DNA of 64,000 nt from Aplidium turbinatum (Eukaryota; Chordata; Ascidiacea; Aplousobranchia; Polyclinidae): positions 16,585,501 to 16,649,500 of the forward strand of contig OU964932.1 in assembly GCA_918807975.1 (NCBI GenBank). Reading direction: 5' to 3'. The notes beneath the pieces are model-generated. The model made no database searches. It saw only the letters and a program-made list of their open reading frames with translations, and had not been told where the DNA came from. The translations under genes and the position numbers were made by a program. Positions 50,501 to 61,200 of this stretch are shown one piece after another. The stretch's first letter is position 1. Each line of letters starts with the position of its first letter.

Positions 50501-50640
50501 TTTCCTTCTGGTGTGTTTCATTGCAATTCTACCCCGCACTTCCTCCTTCATAATAGTCCATTCCAATGTGTGTGACGTCATCATTTTGTCCGGTTGAGGG
50601 TTGACCAACAGAGCGTCTTGTGGAAAAGCACGAAACTTTG

Positions 50641-51513
50641 TTTAATAGTTGTTTTCTTTTTAAATCGTTCACCAATTGTCATTTCATGGCTCGTAATAGT
50701 CTACTTGATTTGTATTTTAGCAATTTTTTGAAACAAAAAACTAATTGTAAAATCTGTATTGCGCGAACCTTTATAAGATAAACTTTTACAGCAAAAATGT
50801 TAATAGGCCCTACTATATTTCAAAAATGTGATGTGGTAGAAAAGAAAGTACTGACACTGTTGAAAATGTGGTAAAACTGCACAGCAGCGACGACATATTA
50901 TACTTCTCCACATTGACGCATTCACATAGATGTGCTTGGTGTGACAATGGTTGTCGGAGTACGCTGTCTTCCAGCCATTGCAATGTTGGCAATTCCCTTT
51001 TTACATATATAATTATAAGATTTACATTTCTGCGGAAAGAAAAGGCACACAATGTTAAATATACATATATACATTATTCAGTAAGAAACAGTTTGAAATA
51101 ATTTGGGTAGCTAGTAAAGTGCAGGATATGTACATTATGTAGTAAACAAAATTTGCAAATAATTTGGACAGATAAAGTCCAGTTTTACCATAAAGCCATA
51201 TCTGATTAAAATTTTCTGCCGACCAGTGTAATTAATGCTATACGATTAATTTGCAAGGGGTTAAAATTGCCCAGCAAATCTAGCAAAATAGTATTCTTGA
51301 TTCTCGAGCAATTTGGTTTATCAAAAGAAAAAATATGGTTGTTTCAGAAGAAAGGCAATAATTGGTACCGTAATTCTTTAGTGGAAAAAAAATTTTGTGA
51401 ATGTATTGAGATTTGAGAATGATGTCTTGATAAACATTGCATTCATATATATATAATAAACATTTTTTTGTTACCGTACTTTACTTGCTAGATGACTTTA
51501 CAACATGTGTTGT
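50641..51513. other. No recognisable gene
   Basis: AT-rich spacer between the Merlin element and the palindrome. Only short frames with no similarity were seen. Confidence 0.45.
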
Positions 51514-52603
51514 AGGGTAAGTCTTTGTCAACTTGACCAGAAAAAAGGGAAAATGTAACCCATGGTCTCAGATTTTGATGAAACTTAGACACTTTGCAGA
51601 GCAAGTCATTCTGAGAAAAATGATACCAATCTCAGCAAAATCGGCTCAGCGGTTTTCGGGATATGGCCATTTGAAAATGAGGTGTTTTTGCGTTCGCTCA
51701 AGCATGAAATTAGTGAAAAGTTGGTACAACAAATTTTAAACGTAAATAAAACATACACCATTAATGTTACAAACTTCAAATTTTGTGAGAACTTAAGTCT
51801 GGTTGAAGTCAACACATTTACAAACTTTCAACAATTTTGGTCATGGTTGAATGATTTTGAAGACAAGTTAATATTGTTGTGGAATTGAAATCAATCAACC
51901 GTGACGTAACTTCCAAGCACTATACTGAAAAAGGCCCCTCTTCAATTTTTTCGAGTAATACATCATATGAAAGGTCTTGACTTCCCCTATACAGTGAAAC
52001 AAAGATATCTTCGTGTATTTGAGAAAATCTAGGCGTAGTAAGTCGAAATGTACCATATACACAAAGTGGCTAAATTGATTGTTTTTATAATTGTTCAACA
52101 GTGCTTTGCTTCCCTTTTTTCCAATTATGCACAATATATATACATTAGTAGACATAATAGGTAAGTTGAAAGCTTTGAATATCTTGCTTAGTCAATTAAC
52201 CATTTACTATGACTACTGAAAATCAAAGCAAAGATTATTGAAATTCAATGTGTAAAATGTTTCACTTGAAATTGGTTTTTAATGATTGTATAGTTTAATG
52301 CCAGAAGGAAATAAAACCAAGAATACTAATAGAGAAGTGGCTCTTTTTACCTGGTCCAAAGATGCAATTTAATCAACAAAAAAGGTTATCGTGCTTTGAG
52401 AAATTTTAAGAAAAACATAACGATATATCACAAAATTCGTCAGCAAAAGCCAAAGGATAATTATATTGAACTCTCATTGCAGTTTTGAACCATGATAACT
52501 TATGGGCTGCTTTTCAATTCATATTCCCAATTTAAATAATTGGTTAAACTGGATATTAATGTATATATAATATATTCCAAAGCATATGTGTGACAGAAAT
52601 TAA

Positions 52604-53326
52604 TTATTTATTAGCTGATCTCCAATGAGTTTGAATTTGTTGCAAACATTGCATGGAAAATTGATATTGGTCTCGAGCAGTTGCAAGGGTTGGACTATCT
52701 ACAACACACAAAACATGTTCAAATGGAATCCAACATTCGTCTTTGGTTCTTGGCCAATGAAAAGATGGAGACGGTCCATTAGGGTGCAGAAAATTTACAA
52801 AGATGTCACCATTTTCTGTGTCAACTACCAAAGTTACTCCAACATAACCACTTTCCATCATACATGGCTGCTACAAGTTTCCTTGATTGATGCTTTTGTT
52901 GCTGTACTTGGTATCAAAGTTGAAAGTGTAATCATATGTGAGTTCATTGCTTATTCTTTTGATGCCAATTTTAGACTTGTCAACTGGTTCAAAGTAATGA
53001 AATCCTCTGGTTCCTTTTATTGTACTTGCTAGCTTCCACCTTTCTTCCAGACGTTTTCTTTCATTCGTCAAATCTTCCTTGAGAAGTTTTATGAATTGTA
53101 TTGAAGGCAACTTTTCCGTGCAATGATCCATCATTTCATCTAAAGTACCAATTTGATGATGTAGAGGTCTTCGTAAATTTTCCATAGCTGTTGAATGCTT
53201 CACAGTGCCCCCAGTGCCATCGCAAGGTGACTTACCATGACTTGTGGCAAAGAAAAACCATGATGTTTCCAGGTCAAAATCATGTTTGTGCAGGCACAAA
53301 TGAAATTTTCTTTGCCAACAAGTCAT
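52604..53326 (-). pseudogene. Transposase 3' fragment, left arm
   Basis: The frame 52871-53326 has CLHKHDFDLETSW, FFATSHGKSPCDGTGGTVK and GFHYFEPVDKSKIGIKRIS. A second frame, 52604-52861, continues the protein with GDIFVNFLHPNGPSPSFHWP and DECWIPFEHVLCVV. A one-base frame change between them is present in both arms, so it predates the inverted duplication. Confidence 0.75.
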
Positions 53327-53952
53327 GGTAAGTCACCTTGCGATGGCACTGGGGGCACTGTGAAGCATTCAACAGCTATGGAAAGTTTACGAAGATCTCT
53401 ACATCATCAAATTGGTACTTTAGATGAAATGATGGATCATTGCACGGAAAAGTTGCCTTCAATACAATTCATAAAACTTCTCAAGGAAGATTTGACGAAT
53501 GAAAGAAAACGTCTGGAAGAAAGGTGGAAGCTAGCAAGTACAATAAAAGGAACCAGAGGATTTCATTACTTTGAACCAGTTGACAAGTCTAAAATTGGCA
53601 TCAAAAGAATAAGTCACATATGATTACACTTACAACTTTGATACCAAGTACAGCAACAAAAGCATCAATCAAGGAAACTTTGTAGCAGCCATGTATGATG
53701 GAAAGTGGTTATGTTGGAGTAACTTTGGTAGTTGACACAGAAAATGGTGACATCTTTGTAAATTTTCTGCACCCTAATGGACCGCCTCCATCTTTTCATT
53801 GGCCAAGAACCAAAGACGAATGTTGGATTCCATTTGAACATGTTTTGTGTATTGTAGACAGTCCAACCCTTGCAACTGCTCAAAACCAATATCAATTTTC
53901 CATGCAATGTTTGCAACAAATTCAAACTCATTGGAGATCAGCTAATAAATAA
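53306..53952 (+). pseudogene. Transposase 3' fragment, right arm
   Basis: A mirror copy of the left-arm fragment: TSHGKSPCDGTGGTVKHSTA, then GFHYFEPVDKSKIGIKRIS, then (53695-53952) GDIFVNFLHPNGPPPSFHWP. It shares the left copy's frame change and has one extra short deletion near 53610. Confidence 0.75.
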
Positions 53953-55214
53953 TTAATTTCTGTCACACATATGCTTTGAAATATATTATATATATATACA
54001 TTAATATCCAGTTTAACCAATTATTTAAATTGGGAATATAAATTGAAAAGCAGCCCAAAAGCTATCATGGTTCAAATCTGCAATGAGAGTTCAATATAAT
54101 TATCCTTTGGCTTTTGCTGACGAATTTTGTGATATATCGTTATGTTTTTCTTAAAATTTCTCAAAGCACGATAACCTTTTTTGTTGATTAAATTGCATCT
54201 TTGGACCAGATAAAAAGAGCCACTTCTCTATTAGTATTCTTGGTTTTATTTCCTTCTGGCATTAAACTATACAATCATTAAAAACCAATTTCAAGTGAAA
54301 CATTTTACACATTGAATTTCAATAATCTTTGCTTTGATTTTCAGTAGTCATAGTATGGTTAATTGACTAAGCAAGATATTCAAAGCTTTCAACTTACCTA
54401 TTATGTCTACTAATGTATATATATTGTGCATAATTGGAAAAAAGGGAAGCAAAGCACTGTTGAACAATTATAAAAACAATCAATTTAGCCACTTTGTGTA
54501 TACGGTACATTTCGACTTACTACGCCTAGATTTTCTCAAATACACAAAGATATCTTTGTTTCACTGTATAGGGGAAGTCAAGACCTTTCATATGATGTAT
54601 TACTCGAAAAAATTGAAGAGGGGCCTTTTTCAGTATAGTGCTTGGAAGTTACGTCACGGTTGATTGATTTCAATTCCACAACAATATTATCTTGTCTTCA
54701 AAATCATTCAACCATGACCAAAATTGTTGAAAGTTTGTAAATGTGTTGACTTCAACCAAACTTAAGTTCTCACAAATTTTGAAGTTTGTAACATTAATGG
54801 TGTATGTTTTATTTACGTTTAAAATTTGTTGTACCAACTTTTCACTAATTTCATGCATGAGCGAACGCAAAAACACCTCATTTTCAAATGGCCATATCCC
54901 GAAAACCGCTGAACCGATTTTGCTGGGATTGGTATCATTTTTCTCAGAATGACTTGCTCTGCAAAGTGTCTAAGTTTCATCAAAATCTGAGACCATGGGT
55001 TACATAGCTTGGTCAAGTTGACAAAGACTTACCCTGTAGCAAGTTAATACTTTAGCTAGACTATGTTCAGAAACAGGTCAACATCAGCAGTTTTACATTA
55101 AATTTCCAGAACCACCAAAGTATAATTGTTAAAAGTATAATAAAGATGATAGTTTAAAAAACTTGTTCTTAATAACCTTTTGTAAGCTCTGAATACTGTC
55201 TTATAACAACAGTG

Positions 55215-55667
55215 ATGGAACGTATTGATAAAGATGTGCAAATCACTAAGAGTGAAATTTCTCCAACACAAAGTGCAGTGTTCTTGTTTGGAATTGCCGG
55301 AGGTGCTGCCCTTGGTGGGTTTGGCATGATGCTGGCAAAGGCAAGAAAGGGAAGTCCTGAAGAGTTTCATGGTGGTGTTTTACCAGGACAGAAACATGAA
55401 AGTGGGGCCCGATTGGCATTGCGTGCTCTTGGTCGAGCAACAATTTATTCTGTCGGTGGATTTTCATTATTTTGTTTTACTGTTTGGAAACTTATGGGTG
55501 TTCACAGCTTGAAAGAATTTACAGCAAAGATGCAGGGAATTATGCCTGCTATACCACCTGCATCCACATCCACAGGAGAAGAAATAGACTGGGATGAAAT
55601 ATTTAAAGGAAAAAGTAAATCATCTCAAAGTGATTCTACATTAGAGTCACCAATAAGAAAAATGTAA
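55215..55667 (+). CDS. TMEM242: TMEM242 family mitochondrial inner-membrane assembly factor
   Basis: A single-exon 150-residue protein. Two membrane segments lie at about 21-41 (AVFLFGIAGGAALGGFGMML) and 75-97. Family marks seen are ARLALRALG at 65-73, VWKLMGVHSLKEF at 90-102, KMQGIMPAIP at 105-114 and the acidic EIDWDEIFK at 123-131; these match human TMEM242 in order and spacing. The human protein is known to work with TMEM70 in assembly of ATP synthase and complex I in the mitochondrial inner membrane. The ATG sits two bases after an acceptor-like AG (55211-55212), which suggests a spliced or trans-spliced 5' end. Human TMEM242 has several exons and this copy has none in the coding part. 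A retrocopy is possible but the frame is intact. The next gene on the same strand starts 900 bp downstream. Confidence 0.9.
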   Translation: MERIDKDVQITKSEISPTQSAVFLFGIAGGAALGGFGMMLAKARKGSPEEFHGGVLPGQKHESGARLALRALGRATIYSVGGFSLFCFTVWKLMGVHSLKEFTAKMQGIMPAIPPASTSTGEEIDWDEIFKGKSKSSQSDSTLESPIRKM

Positions 55668-56566
55668 CCCTATGTGCTTTTTTGTTTAGAATTGTTCTTT
55701 CATGATGTATTGTGTGTAGACTCGCAAAACAGATCAAAAATATTTAAAATGCATCTTAGTTGTAATTTGTCAGACTGCATAAAAAGTAGACCATGTACTT
55801 TTTAATAGACACATCCTTATAAAATGTATTAAAACTAAGACTTAACATTCATATAAATTCCACTAATTTTTTTGTTGCCTTTGTTCAGTAGTGAGCTAAC
55901 ACATGCTGAAAATGATGAAATATATAATGATAATTTTTTTGTAGTTGGGACGAGTTGACCATTAGTACAATTTCTTTGGTTTTATAAGCAAAATAGCTTT
56001 GACCTTTGGAACAACTTTAGATACACAATAACTTATGCTACAGCTTTCTATTTTATCTGAATTTGTTTAATTGTTTGCCTTTTTTTTATTCAATGCAAGA
56101 TAAACAGTCCACTATTTCCAAGTCTATCACACAATCTGCTTTGATAAAGTCTGTGTCTCACTCTCAGGTGAACACCATTTTGCAGCAACACCTTTCCAAC
56201 AAATATGCTTGCTACACACATGTACATTATATCGTACAGTACTTTGCCATCTACAATGTTAAGGTTTTGCCACCTTTTCTTGTTCATTGGTGTTGATGCA
56301 TAGCTTATTGTAGCTAGTACTATCTTTTTCATTCTGTGATCAAAATATGGTTATATATTAAAACAGTTTCAACAAACTTAAATTAACTAAGGTCACCACT
56401 TCATAAGTTTTTTTATGTTTTAAACACAATGTTTGGAACTTTATGTCAACTTGTTTGTCATTCAATACCAAGTACAATCAGTTATTAACGGTTATTTTTC
56501 CATTGCAGATGCAAAGTTTGATAAAATGAATGCTTAAATCATTTGGTTTGTTTGACAGTGGACAAG

Positions 56567-59280
56567 ATGTCTCCTGAATTACTTTGTCACGCTCTTTCTC
56601 AGTTTGTGAAAACTTCTGAAAGTGTAAAAGCTTCAGCAAGTGAAATATTACAAAGTAAAGTTAATTTGAAAACTTCTAACATTTGTGTGTGATGAGAATA
56701 TATACTATATATAATATTCAATTTTTTATTGCCAGTTCTTTGAAATTTCAACACATTGCACAGAATAGTGAATATTAGTTTAAATCTTTCTTATGTATAA
56801 ATTGCAAGAAATGGAAGTATGAGACCATCAAAGCAACATAACATTCAACAACTTTTGCACCTTAATTTGAATTGGTCTCTCCAATCCTCAGTTCTGATTG
56901 TTCAGTTCTTAATTAAATATACTGACATTTGTTCTGTTTAGTGTTGTGCTTGGCAGTGAGCACTTTGTTGCATTGATACTTTTGCAGTCAAAATTGCATA
57001 CAATTTGTGCATTATAGACTGCACATCTGTGCATGAATTTGTGGAAAGTAAGTTGGGATCATTGATGGGAGTGATGAAAGCTTACAGCACTTTGTACACT
57101 GAAGCCAAAGTTAAAAATCGGAAATCTTTAGAAAAACAGTGGGCAAGACTTTATCGAATACCTGAAGTTCAAGAGGCTGTTAATGAATTTCTACATTTTG
57201 AGGTACGGTAGTTAGTGTTACTGCGTTGCATACATAATATTGCTGGAAATCCAAAAGTTAAGTTTTGAGATTTTGATATAAAAAAAGTTATTTTTAGGAA
57301 TCCTGGGATACTTTTCTCACTGAAATCGACGAGGCAGTATCAGTAAACAAGGCTCATGAGACAGACTTTGTGATTGGTGACAATTTTCCTTCTGGAATTT
57401 CTGTCATAGATGCAAGATCATTGGTTTCCAAAGAGTTTTCTTCAGAACTCTTACTAAGTGAAGAAAACAAACACTGTCTTGTTGTGCTATTGAGACACCT
57501 CGCATGACTTCCGTGACGGAAGCATGTGCAAGAACTAGAAGCAGCTAAGGTATATTTTGTTGAAAAATGGTTTACTTTGGTTCTGTCACTACTTAATTTT
57601 CCATTAATTTGTAGCTAGCTTTATAATTCCAAGAACAACTAAAAGTTTTGTTATCTTAAGTCGGGTATGATGTTATGGTTGGAGGGACATGCTGATTCAG
57701 AAACCAGAACAATGAATATTCTCATCCGAGAAAACGCAAATTGTGAAAGCTTTGCTTGTTACTTTGTGCAAGAACAACTTGTTTCCAGTGAATTGCTATC
57801 TTAGTTAACTTGAACTTTCATATTATTTTAAATGAGTTACATTTTTGCTTTGACGTGCATAGCCTAGTTAAACGTGAATAGGAGCCATTATTAGGACACT
57901 TTGCAATTAGAAAGAATCCAATGTAAACTTTTTCTCAGTCGTGCGGGCAGGTTGACAAAATAATCTCGTATATATGTATTCTCAATACAGCCAGTAAAAG
58001 CAATAATCTCAAAATTAAAAAGTGTATAGTGTTCTCAAAACTCCTTTTTCTCATTTATAATGTTGTCACAACCAGACCATTTCCACTGATTCGTGACATA
58101 TAGGCTATTGTGTGCAGGATCAACTGGCCAATCTGAGCTGCTCTGTTGTTCTTGTATCGTTTGGTATCCCAGATGGTGCTCAGTTGTTTATAGAGCAAAC
58201 AAAAACACCATTTCCTATGTTTTTGGATAGAGGTCGTAAAATTTATATGGCTCTAAACCTTCCCCGTTCCATCGCCAAGGTAAATCATTACATAAGGTTG
58301 TTAAAAGTTTAACTCAATACTCAATAAAAATACTTTTAATTTTTTTTAGCTAAAATACTCACCGACAAGTTAATATTTTCGATACTACTTATTGCTGTAG
58401 TTCTTTTTCCAACATCTGTTGTTTTATGTTTAGTCTTATGGAAGTGAAGCTTTATCGTACTACGGAGAAGCCATTTCCCGTTCAGACTCAATTCCAAAGC
58501 AAGAAGCCGCCATAGAGGATGACACCCAACAGGTAGATATTATTTGTTGTCAGAGATGGGATTGGGTAACACTGAACCGATTAAGAACGGAAATTGGTAG
58601 TTTTAATTCTTGCTTGACACGTTGAAGCATGAATGAAGTCCTCTGCCTCGTGTCAGTATGGTGTGATGGAGCAAACTGTAAGCCACATCATGTTTGGGTA
58701 TTCCATATATTTCCTTCCAAAGGAATAACAAGCCGCTACTTCCATAACGATCTGACAAAAAATTGGCACCAGGTCCTTCCATTCCGCTCATCGCAAACGA
58801 TCACCTTTATACGAACGAACGATGGTAACTGTCGTTTAAAAAAACATACAATTTATAATAATTTATGATTTTGAAAGAATTGTGTAATGTAAAATAGCAT
58901 ATGTTGTTGTCATTATGAGTCATAGGCTGATTCGCTGGTTATTGTAGAGTAAATGAGGAGAGGCAAAATCTTTTTTTCTAATTGTTTTATTTCGGTCATG
59001 AGCATTGAGCATGTTTGCACTTTCAATGTTTTTCGCTTCTGCCTTTTTTTAAATTATTTCTGTTATATTCTGGAATAATGGTAATTATTTTCTTTACACT
59101 GATAACAAGCAAAAATATAACCAAACTGAACTACTTTCTTTTTAGCTTGGTGGAGACTTCAGTTTATCGAAATCTGGCGACAAAGCAGTTTTCTCACTCA
59201 TTCATCGAAGTAAAAATTCAACGGATAGACCAACTGTTGCTGGAGTTATAGACAAACTTGTGCAAATGCAGTCGTCATAG
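56567..59280 (+). CDS. SELENOL: Selenoprotein L (peroxiredoxin-like, U-x-x-U diselenide motif)
   Basis: Six exons join in phase: 56567-56654, 57018-57202, 57298-57549, 58118-58279, 58434-58532, 59146-59280 (TAG stop), giving 306 residues. Exon 3 has two in-frame TGAs, at 57505-57507 and 57514-57516. Read as selenocysteine they give LLRHLA-U161-L-P-U164-RKHVQELE, placed exactly where PRXL2C/AhpC-TSA relatives have LRHFLCYVCKEYVEDL. Downstream sequence keeps the family pattern: VVLVSFG, PFPMFLDRGRKIYMAL, and a C-terminal LGGDF...AVFSLIHRSKNSTDRPT strand region matching QGGTLIL...IHFIHRDR in human PRXL2C. Residues 1-91 are a helical N-terminal extension. Selenoprotein L is a known thioredoxin-fold family of aquatic animals in which the two Sec form a diselenide; substrate unknown. 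The ATG lies 9 nt after an acceptor-like AG (56557-56558). Two TGAs in register with a CxxC motif argue against a pseudogene, since all other exons are open. Confidence 0.88.
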
Positions 59281-60191
59281 ACGTTCAAATTTTTTCATAT
59301 TTATATGCAATTTTCAGTTTAAGGTGCCACTTTTGCGTAGGATATTCTTCAAGTTTTTCAAGCAAAGTTTTCAAAGCCATTCAATTTTTGTAAAAAAATA
59401 TTGAAACTGCAGTATGGTGTAGCTATAAACGTTGCTAAACATGTTTTTAACTTTTGGATTGTCACAACGTAGTTTACTTTAGGCAAAAGAGCGATTCTGC
59501 TTTCACAAGCTGACTGTCAGTCATTTAGGTGGCAATCTCTGATTTTGTAGCCAGTGCAATCATTTTGCCTATAATTTGCTTGGAAAGATAACGTTTGTGT
59601 CAACAATAAGCCCTCGTAGCCATGTTTGGTCCCTTCCATAAACCTCCAGATGCCACTAACTACAGGTTTAGTTTTTCTCTTATTAACTAATTTGTTTGGG
59701 TGATAGCCTAAGTTCATTTGAATTAAAGATGTGTTTTTCTAAATAGTCATAATTCGATTTTATCCTTACACGTGTGGAGATATACGATTCTTTCCTGCAG
59801 CAATCGTCTTTGCCCTTTTTATCTATCTTCTGTCCATCGTATCTTCCTCCTGGGGTCCGACCTTGTCTGCCTTATCTTTCACCATGATCTTATTGGACGT
59901 CCCGTCGTCCCCGCTTCCTCTTTACCACATTCCGAATGGACCTGAGAATTTTGTTCAATAAACCAATGCTTCTTGTAACCACACTTTCCACAAACATTAT
60001 CGCTGTGGTAAATACAGTGAAGGCCACACACTTCATTTTTTACACGTTGTGGATTTATGGTGCCTTTAAGCTTCAATATGAATAGATGTTTAAATGGAAT
60101 TTTGATAGGTAATTTTTGTGTGATATTTTTAATTCAATCGTGTGCCTCAGTGTGTTGCAAGAACATGGCCGGTGTAACTTCACGTTTTTTT
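59281..60191 (+). other. Probable long 3' UTR of selenoprotein L
   Basis: No coding sequence was recognised. If the SECIS at 60192-60255 serves this gene, the transcript must run through here or splice across it. An AATAAA lies at 59957-59962. Confidence 0.4.
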
Positions 60192-60255
60192 ACAGTTTGT
60201 ATGACGGTTTTTCAATAAAGTGTCCAAGCATTGTTGAACCCGACTTTTCTACTGT
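60192..60255 (+). promoter_or_regulatory. Candidate SECIS element of the selenoprotein L transcript
   Basis: A stem-loop matches the eukaryotic SECIS consensus. Lower helix: ACAGT (60192-60196) pairs with ACTGT (60251-60255). Quartet: ATGAC (60201-60205) faces CGAC (60241-60244), giving the tandem G-A pairs. Upper helix: 60206-60216 pairs with 60230-60240, with two central U-U mismatches. The apical loop opens with AAA at 60217, 12 nt after the TGA core, as the family requires. It begins 911 nt after the stop codon, so a long or spliced 3' UTR is needed; an AATAAA at 59957 would exclude it if used. ATTAAA at 60257-60262 could be the poly(A) signal. No better SECIS was seen between the stop and this site. 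Confidence 0.6.
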
Positions 60256-61029
60256 GATTAAAGTGAACTCGAAATACACTGAGTTGAACACCTTATGTTG
60301 GGTTAAAGCAAAGCGTGGTTTATCAGTGGCGTACGGCGACCAATTTTTTTGGTGTTCATTTTGTTTTTGAAACGTTACACATGCTTGATTTGCGAAGTGA
60401 CTCTTTGTATCATATGATATCAGTTTATTTTAATATGATCTGAACAGTCAATGGGCATTGGGCAAACTACAAACCTGGTGTGTGTTTTAAGCCTGCTGAA
60501 AAGAGTGATTTCGCAAACAAATGGTCACCCTATGCCACTGGGTTGGACTGTGGAAAATGAATTTTGTACATTTACACACGGTATAGGCTACCATATCGCC
60601 TTTTTTTTGGGAAGCTGTGGATTTGTTTTTGCTTTTATTTAAAAAAACAGCTACTACTCATGAAGTAAGGACTACTCATTAAGTAAGGAAAATTGAATAG
60701 CCCACTCCAGCCTCCTCATGCTGACCAGAGCTTCCACTACATTTTGATGCAATAGTAGATAAGACAACCAAAGGTCGGTTTGATGCCCACAGAATGCACG
60801 ATTGTGTCTTGAAAAGAAACTGATTATGACACACTTTCATTTGAACCAAAAAGACTTTCTTGTAAACTTGATCTAAAATCAATGTAACTCATGCTGGGGA
60901 CAGGGAAAGTAGTAAGCTACTATCAGAATATTTCTGGATCCCAACAAGTTTTGTTTGTCCAAAAGCGTGTCTTTTTCAAGATCGCTGAGGCCCCTTGTCT
61001 ACAATATTACAAGAATCATTTATATCAAA

Positions 61030-61200
61030 CCGTTTATGTCGGCAGTGGTGGGCGAGTGGTTAGCGCGTTGGGCTCGCAGTCGAGAGCCTGCATGTTCGAC
61101 TCCAGCCACCCGCACCTGCTGTTGTTTCTCTGGGCAAGAAACTTTACGATAATTGCCTCTACCCAGTGATCGATTTCGAGTAATAGGTAGTACCAAATTT
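61030..61200 (+). repeat. SINE family C copy
   Basis: GTGGGCGAGTGGTTAGCGCG (A box) and TGTTCGACTCC (B box) give a tRNA-like head, but the ends do not form an acceptor stem. CTGGGCAAGAAACTTTACG and ATTGCCTC follow, as in the body of the 27478 copy. Confidence 0.65.

Larger units (their letters stand above)
45401..50632 (-). mobile_element. Merlin-type DNA transposon with inverted tandem-repeat arms
   Basis: The terminal repeats start GGTGCTCTTCCACTAGACGC and end GCGTCTTGTGGAAAAGCACG. Flanks carry an exact 8-bp duplication AAACTTTG (45393-45400 and 50633-50640). Each arm starts with unique terminal sequence including ATGATGACGTCACACACATT, then enters an array of 372-400 bp units, in minus orientation on the left (45540-46683) and plus on the right (48694-50500). 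The core, 46684-48693, keeps an ISXO2-like transposase exon on the minus strand. An 8-bp duplication with an ISXO2/IS1016-type transposase is the Merlin signature. A hAT-type MITE at 47966-48641 has inserted into the core. Confidence 0.8.
51514..55035. mobile_element. 3.5-kb transposon palindrome
   Basis: The left arm 51514-53256 is the reverse complement of the right arm 53306-55035, nearly identical over 1.73 kb, around a 49-bp spacer. Both outer ends read AGGGTAAGTCTTTGTCAA inwards. Each arm carries the same 3' part of a transposase gene reading outward from the centre. The superfamily is not assigned; the coding piece has the motif FFATSHGKSPCDGTGGTVK, which I know from transposon-like proteins in many invertebrates. 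The right end lies 180 bp before the TMEM242 ATG. Confidence 0.85.

Noticed and set aside
51895-52155. 86-codon frame present in both palindrome arms (also 54403-54663)
   Set aside because: Its conservation is explained by arm identity; no similarity and no coding signature beyond that.
56063-56186. A possible extra 5' coding exon for selenoprotein L
   Set aside because: Splice-like borders exist but no family similarity; at most it would be a 5' UTR exon.
57505-57516. Two TGAs as proof of a pseudogene
   Set aside because: They coincide with both redox positions of the family, while six exons remain open and in phase.
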